From: Acidobacteriaceae bacterium
GTDB taxonomy: Bacteria; Acidobacteriota; Terriglobia; Terriglobales; SbA1
Length of the DNA: 9,837 nucleotides
Assembly: GCA_019237515.1 (NCBI GenBank)
Contig: JAFAGX010000051.1
Coordinates: 1 to 9,837 of the forward strand
Reading direction: 5' to 3'
A model generated the notes under the pieces. That model did not search any database. It was not told where the DNA came from and saw nothing but the letters and a program-made list of their open reading frames with translations. The translations under genes and the position numbers were made by a program. Shown here one piece after another: positions 6,494-9,837 of the stretch (position 1 is its first letter; each line of letters opens with the position of its first letter).

Positions 6494-7738
6494 ATGAAGG
6501 ACCTGGTCAACGAAGCATACGCGGCCATGAAACACAACCCCCGCCGAACCTTGCTCACGATGTTGGGCATGGGCTGGGGGATCGCGACCGTCGTGATGTT
6601 GCTCTCCTACGGAAATGGTTTCGGACGGGCCTGCGAAGCCATATTCGCGAATTGGGGTACGCGGTTGATGATCGTCATGCCTGGCCGAACATCGATGCAG
6701 GCCGGTGGACAAAAAGCCGGAGTTCCGCTGCGCTTCACCATCGAAGATGTCGATCTACTGAAACAGAACCTGCCGGAGATCACACAGATTGAGCCCGAAG
6801 TCTGGAAGAAGTGTCATGTGCAATACGAATCGCGCGCCTACGACTTTTCTGTCGGCGGAGGGTACCCCAATGTGACAGACATTCGGGTGCTCACACCAGA
6901 TCAGGGGAGGTCGTACAACATGGAAGACCAGGTGCAGCGTGCACATGTGGCAGTCCTCGGATCGGAAGCGAAGGAAAAACTTTTTTCCGGCCGCAATGCG
7001 CTGCATGAGCGCATTCACATCGACGGGATCGGCTTCGAGGTAATCGGAGTACTTAGGCCCAAGATGCAGCCCTCCGAGGACAACGAGAAGGTGAATCAAG
7101 CCATTTACATCCCGTTCACCACGATGGCAGATTTGAAAGACACGCATTATCTTGACTCCATCTGGTTTAACTACGAAGCAAGCGATTACCTGAAACTCGA
7201 GCAATCGGTGCGCTATGTCATGGCAATGCAGCATAAGTTCAATCCCGCGGACCGGCGTGGTCTGATGGTGTTCAATCTGATGCAGCAACTTCACCAATTC
7301 GAATTGATTACGCTAGGCCTGAAAGTTTTGCTCGGGTTCATTGGCACGCTGACTCTTGGAATCGGCGGCGTGGGTCTGATGAACATCATGCTGGTCTCGG
7401 TCACGCAGCGGACCCGGGAAATTGGCGTGAAGAAATCTTTGGGAGCGAGAAGGCGGGATATCTTTTTACAGTTTTTGGCCGAATCGCTGACGATCACCTT
7501 TCTTGGTGGTGTGCTCGGAATGATTCTCGCCATCGCGGTTTCACTTTCGGTTGGACGATTGACTTTGTACAGCGGGATGGCGAAGCATGCCGAAGCGGGA
7601 GATATTCGGCTGATCATTGATCCGGGAACATTGCTCATCGCGACGCTGATTCTTTCCGTTGTCGGTCTGGTCAGCGGCATGCTCCCGGCGATTCGAGCAT
7701 CCAGGTTAGACCCGATTGAAGCCTTGCGCTGGGAGTAA
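6494..7738 (+). CDS. ABC transporter permease, MacB/FtsX type (second of pair)
   Basis: The 414-residue protein has the same fold as its upstream neighbour: N-terminal helix (about residues 18-40, LLTMLGMGWGIATVV), periplasmic MacB_PCD-like domain (about 45-265), and C-terminal helices at about 273-303, 327-352 and 378-400. The FtsX motif QRTREIGVKKSLGA is at 305-318 and the end is DPIEALRWE. Only two bases separate it from the preceding stop, and the ribosome binding site AGGAA lies inside the last codons of the first gene, so translation is probably coupled and the two likely form a heterodimeric membrane unit. The pair has clearly diverged outside the conserved ends, so it is an old duplication or a paralogous pair rather than a recent copy. 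No ATPase, HlyD adaptor or TolC-like gene lies within the window. Confidence 0.92.
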   Translation: MKDLVNEAYAAMKHNPRRTLLTMLGMGWGIATVVMLLSYGNGFGRACEAIFANWGTRLMIVMPGRTSMQAGGQKAGVPLRFTIEDVDLLKQNLPEITQIEPEVWKKCHVQYESRAYDFSVGGGYPNVTDIRVLTPDQGRSYNMEDQVQRAHVAVLGSEAKEKLFSGRNALHERIHIDGIGFEVIGVLRPKMQPSEDNEKVNQAIYIPFTTMADLKDTHYLDSIWFNYEASDYLKLEQSVRYVMAMQHKFNPADRRGLMVFNLMQQLHQFELITLGLKVLLGFIGTLTLGIGGVGLMNIMLVSVTQRTREIGVKKSLGARRRDIFLQFLAESLTITFLGGVLGMILAIAVSLSVGRLTLYSGMAKHAEAGDIRLIIDPGTLLIATLILSVVGLVSGMLPAIRASRLDPIEALRWE

Positions 7739-7770
7739 CTCTCCGCCCGCCCCCGTGTAATTTGGGTGAC

Positions 7771-7848
7771 AACTTGTTTTGAAAGGGCGTGGCTTTAGCC
7801 GCGCCGTCCTCGCACCAACCCAGACCCAGACTCCCGCACCGGCGACCC
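7771..7848. repeat. Dispersed intergenic repeat, copy 2
   Basis: The first 36 bases (AACTTGTTTTGAAAGGGCGT, then GGCTTTAGCCGCGCCG) match 7981-8016 with a single mismatch. The part from 7792 to 7847 matches copy 1 (2583-2636), including CTCCCGCAC and GGCG near the end. The core GGCGTGGCT-TT-AGCCGCGCC (7786-7805) is a 9-bp hairpin with one G-U pair. It lies 32 bases after the second permease stop and has no U-tract on the plus strand. Confidence 0.75.
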
Positions 7849-7867
7849 AGTCCTCTCTAACCTGTCG

Positions 7868-7885
7868 AGTCGAGGGACCTGCTTT
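7868..7885. repeat. Fragment of the ERIC-like element
   Basis: AGTCGAGGGACCTGCTTT differs at one position from the right end of the element at 2741-2758. The left half and the hairpin are missing here, so this is a truncated relic or a separately mobilised end. It sits between the two dispersed repeat copies. Confidence 0.6.
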
Positions 7886-7942
7886 TCTACGTAACGCCGT
7901 CCTCCTGATCGTGGAGAAGGGTCTATGCATTTTGTGCATTGC

Positions 7943-8016
7943 CCACCCTTAACGAAGCGTTCTTGGCGAGTTAGGCTGGGAACTTGTTTTGAAAGGGCGT
8001 GGCTTCAGCCGCGCCG
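7943..8016. repeat. Dispersed intergenic repeat, copy 3
   Basis: From CCCACC it runs through CTTAACGAAGCG, TTCTTGGCGAG, TTAGGCTGGG and then the 36-base core shared with copy 2. Its left half aligns with copy 1 (2536-2570). Just upstream, ATGCA-TTTTG-TGCAT (7925-7939) is a small perfect inverted repeat that may belong to the same unit. Copies 2 and 3 are in the same orientation, 210 bases apart. Confidence 0.75.
7996..8015 (-). terminator. Repeat-derived hairpin after the outer-membrane protein gene
   Basis: The repeat core GGCGTGGCT-TC-AGCCGCGCC folds into a 9-bp stem with one G-U pair. On the minus strand it lies about 15 bases after the stop codon of the barrel gene and is followed by CTTTCAAAAC, a weak U-tract. 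It is a plausible but imperfect terminator, apparently supplied by the repeat. Confidence 0.35.
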
Positions 8017-8029
8017 ACATCGCGGACTA

Positions 8030-9715
8030 TTAGAACGTGAAGTTCAACCCGCCCCTTACCGCGCGGGCGTCCTGCACCAGGTAGACGGTGCGGCGGTCTT
8101 CACCGAGAACGGGAACATACCCTTGGGCGAGCAGGTTCCGAACGTCAATCAGAGCTTCCACGTGGCCGGGAAAGATCAGAGGAATGGGCTGCCGCACATA
8201 CAAATTGAGATATGGCGCCGCGTGGCCGGGCGACGCGTTGAAAACGTCCACTGGCGTAAGCGCCTGTCCATCCACCCAGCGATAGGATACGATCCAGTGC
8301 GCCTTCGTTTTGGGCATCGTGCCGGTTAGCTTCCCCGATACGCTGTGCCGGTATCTCGTCGACATGAAATTCTGCGCGTTCGCCAAATTAGCGCCGGGAG
8401 CGATTGCCAGCACGCCACCATAATCCACATCCATGGTTCCCGTAATGTCGCTGGTCAACTTTTGTTGCAGCACGAACCGCATACCTTCAGTCTTCAGGTC
8501 GGCGCCCTGGTACGTAAAAGTACCGGAGTAAATATCCGGCAAAATCATTCCGCCGTCAGTCGAGAATTCTCCAACGCCGGTCAGGGCGGGATCCACTATT
8601 CGGTCGTAAAATGCCGCGACCTGCACATTTGTTTTAGGGGCAAGGTGGCGTGAAACCGAAAGCTCATGGTGATGCGCATGTTCGAGCGCGGAATTGAATC
8701 CCACCATGCTTACTCGCGGCTGCGACTCGCTTAAATCCGCACGCGCTGATTCGACTCCTTTTTCGCTGATCTCGTCGGGTTCGGAGGTCGCGTAACGGTA
8801 TTCGACAATCGTGTTCGGAGACAGATGAACATCGGCCGATCCGAACGGGCGGAAAGCTGTCACATGCCCCAGGAACTGAACGCTCTGCAGCTCGCTTCCA
8901 AAGTGCAGTTCAATCGCGTCGCCCAGGGCAAAGCTGTCCGACGTAGTCATGGACAGCGCTTGGAAAGCCGCGTTGGGCACAGCAAATGGAGCTGGCAGAT
9001 TACGCATTGTGAGAGCAAACTGCGGCTCCGAACCGTTATCCATCTTGTGGCTGAAGGAAGCGCGCACTACCGACGCCGGGGATGCTTCCCCATTGTTGTA
9101 CCCAATGTTTCCCCAGAGCCCGATCGTGTCGGCGGCAAAAATTGAGCGCTCCACCGAAAACGCAGTGCTCATATCGGACGCGCCGCCGAACCCATCCGAC
9201 GCAGAGCCCGCTACAAACGAGAGAGTCCCTTTCAAATCATGGTTGCTCTTGGAAGAATCGCCGACAGCCACTGTCGATTTCCCGGACTTGTCCTCGACCA
9301 CTCGCAGGATGGAACGGTTGGCGGAAGATCGCAGGATCCATTTCCAATCGTCCTGCTCAGCCGGACTTTGGGCCGGAGCAATCTTGACCGCGTCGAAGAG
9401 GGTAGTCAGCGTCAGATTTAGGAGTATTTTGCCGCCGGCGCGCAAACCTACGCCATCGCGAAACGAAGGAAGAAAAGATGCAGCGGAAACTTTAATGTCG
9501 TAAATCCCCGGCAGCAGCCCGCCCGCAGAAAAGAACCCATGCTCATCCGTAAACGCAGTGGCGATTTGCGACCCCAGGATCTCTACCACCGCGCCCATTT
9601 GCGGTGTGCCTGCTCCATCGCGCACATAGCCCGAGATGGTGCCCGGCCGGTCGGCGGACCACGCCGGTAGCGTCAGGCCCAACATCAGCGCGAACAACCC
9701 GAGCTTACGCAACAT
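8030..9715 (-). CDS. Outer-membrane beta-barrel protein with carboxypeptidase-regulatory-like domain
   Basis: The 561-residue protein starts with a signal peptide (residues 1-21, ending PAWSA). It is followed by a carboxypeptidase-regulatory-like (transthyretin-type) beta-sandwich (about 25-105: GTISGYVRDGAGTPQMGA, TDEHGFFSAGGLLPGIYDI), common in TonB-dependent transporter-like proteins. A short linker with WKWILRSS..RSILRV (124-139) leads into about 400 residues of alternating polar/apolar strands typical of a barrel, and the last residues, GGLNFTF, end in the aromatic residue expected for BAM recognition. I see no TonB box or recognisable plug, so active transport is unproven; it may be a passive barrel or surface-binding protein. 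An in-frame ATG 81 bases upstream (9796) lies inside the preceding gene; ATG 9715 directly starts the signal peptide and has a TAGGTGG ribosome binding site. It is 25 bases after the upstream gene, so co-transcription is likely. Confidence 0.8.
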   Translation of the reverse strand: MLRKLGLFALMLGLTLPAWSADRPGTISGYVRDGAGTPQMGAVVEILGSQIATAFTDEHGFFSAGGLLPGIYDIKVSAASFLPSFRDGVGLRAGGKILLNLTLTTLFDAVKIAPAQSPAEQDDWKWILRSSANRSILRVVEDKSGKSTVAVGDSSKSNHDLKGTLSFVAGSASDGFGGASDMSTAFSVERSIFAADTIGLWGNIGYNNGEASPASVVRASFSHKMDNGSEPQFALTMRNLPAPFAVPNAAFQALSMTTSDSFALGDAIELHFGSELQSVQFLGHVTAFRPFGSADVHLSPNTIVEYRYATSEPDEISEKGVESARADLSESQPRVSMVGFNSALEHAHHHELSVSRHLAPKTNVQVAAFYDRIVDPALTGVGEFSTDGGMILPDIYSGTFTYQGADLKTEGMRFVLQQKLTSDITGTMDVDYGGVLAIAPGANLANAQNFMSTRYRHSVSGKLTGTMPKTKAHWIVSYRWVDGQALTPVDVFNASPGHAAPYLNLYVRQPIPLIFPGHVEALIDVRNLLAQGYVPVLGEDRRTVYLVQDARAVRGGLNFTF

Positions 9716-9740
9716 CCACCTACCACCTACCGGTTTTGGG

Positions 9741-9837
9741 CTATTCCACGGCAAACGTTGCCGTAGGGTCAACCGACTGCTTGGAGATGTTGTCATTCAC
9801 CTTGATCTGCAGGCGGTAAACGCCTGGTTCAAGGTTG
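9741..9837 (-). CDS. 3' end of an unidentified gene (partial)
   Basis: Reading leftward from the window edge, an open frame gives NLEPGVYRLQIKVNDNISKQ and continues to FAVE before a TAG at 9741-9743. The LxPGxYRLxIKVxDxxS pattern is a C-terminal beta-sandwich strand set, of the kind that ends GWxTD-domain proteins and other acidobacterial secreted proteins; 32 residues are too few to decide. It lies 25 bases upstream of the barrel gene on the same strand, probably the same operon. Only the C-terminus is in the window. Confidence 0.65.
   Translation of the reverse strand, partial: NLEPGVYRLQIKVNDNISKQSVDPTATFAVE

Noticed and set aside
6020..6712. 230-codon open frame on the minus strand
   Set aside because: It is antisense to the junction of the two permease genes, with low-complexity Ser/Thr/Pro-rich sequence and no domain or ribosome binding site.
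7739..8029. CRISPR-like array, because two 36-base near-identical repeats occur in a spacer
   Set aside because: There are only two copies, 210 bases apart, with the intervening sequence containing other repeat families, and there are no cas genes. They belong to a dispersed repeat family also present near 2580.
7925..8329. 134-codon open frame on the plus strand starting in the repeat spacer
   Set aside because: It begins inside repeat sequence and runs antisense through the end of the barrel gene. There is no ribosome binding site and no domain.
8949..9503. 184-codon open frame on the plus strand
   Set aside because: It is antisense to the barrel gene and has no signal peptide, domain or plausible promoter.
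1..9837. tRNA, rRNA, riboswitch, insertion-sequence transposase or phage genes
   Set aside because: I looked for conserved tRNA arms, rRNA segments and transposase or integrase motifs and saw none; faint or novel RNA structures could still be missed by eye.

Overview
The window looks like chromosomal DNA from a moderately GC-rich, diderm, free-living bacterium. An acidobacterium (Acidobacteriota, class Terriglobia or similar) is the best guess. This rests on the combination of an S53 sedolisin-type peptidase, paired MacB/FtsX-like permeases, an outer-membrane protein with a carboxypeptidase-regulatory-like N-terminal domain, a secreted imidazolonepropionase-like amidohydrolase, and intergenic spacers filled with dispersed hairpin repeats. 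The assignment is inference; there is no rRNA or tRNA to anchor it.

Layout from left to right. (1) 1-232 is non-coding, with a long imperfect hairpin and a plausible sigma70 promoter. (2) 233-958 (+) encodes a membrane-anchored TPR protein resembling YfgM. (3) 959-1175 is a spacer with stem-loops. (4) 1176-2501 (+) encodes an exported amidohydrolase. (5) 2502-2814 is a 313-base convergent spacer holding two dispersed repeats and a bidirectional terminator hairpin. (6) 2815-4413 (-) encodes an S53 peptidase with an intact catalytic set. (7) 4414-4623 holds its leader and the terminator of the next gene. (8) 4624-4995 (-) encodes a small exported Gln/Asn-rich helical protein of unknown function. 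(9) 4996-5243 is a divergent spacer with an 11-bp direct repeat and two unrelated arrays of 7-bp degenerate tandem repeats. (10) 5244-6491 and 6494-7738 (+) are two MacB/FtsX-type ABC permeases in a tight operon, with no ATPase or HlyD partner in view. (11) 7739-8029 is a spacer made largely of repeat copies. (12) 8030-9715 (-) encodes a predicted outer-membrane beta-barrel with a carboxypeptidase-regulatory-like domain. (13) 9741-9837 (-) is the 3' end of another gene, 25 bases upstream of the barrel gene and probably in the same operon.

Most of the proteins act in the envelope: inner-membrane TPR protein, periplasmic hydrolase, possibly secreted protease, small periplasmic protein, inner-membrane permeases and outer-membrane barrel. 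Apart from the permease pair and the barrel gene with its upstream partner, they look like single transcription units, and I see no evidence for one shared pathway. I did not find a clear novel multi-gene system. The most unusual content is in the spacers: a repeat family present in three related copies, an ERIC-like hairpin element with a second fragment elsewhere, and the heptamer arrays upstream of the permeases.
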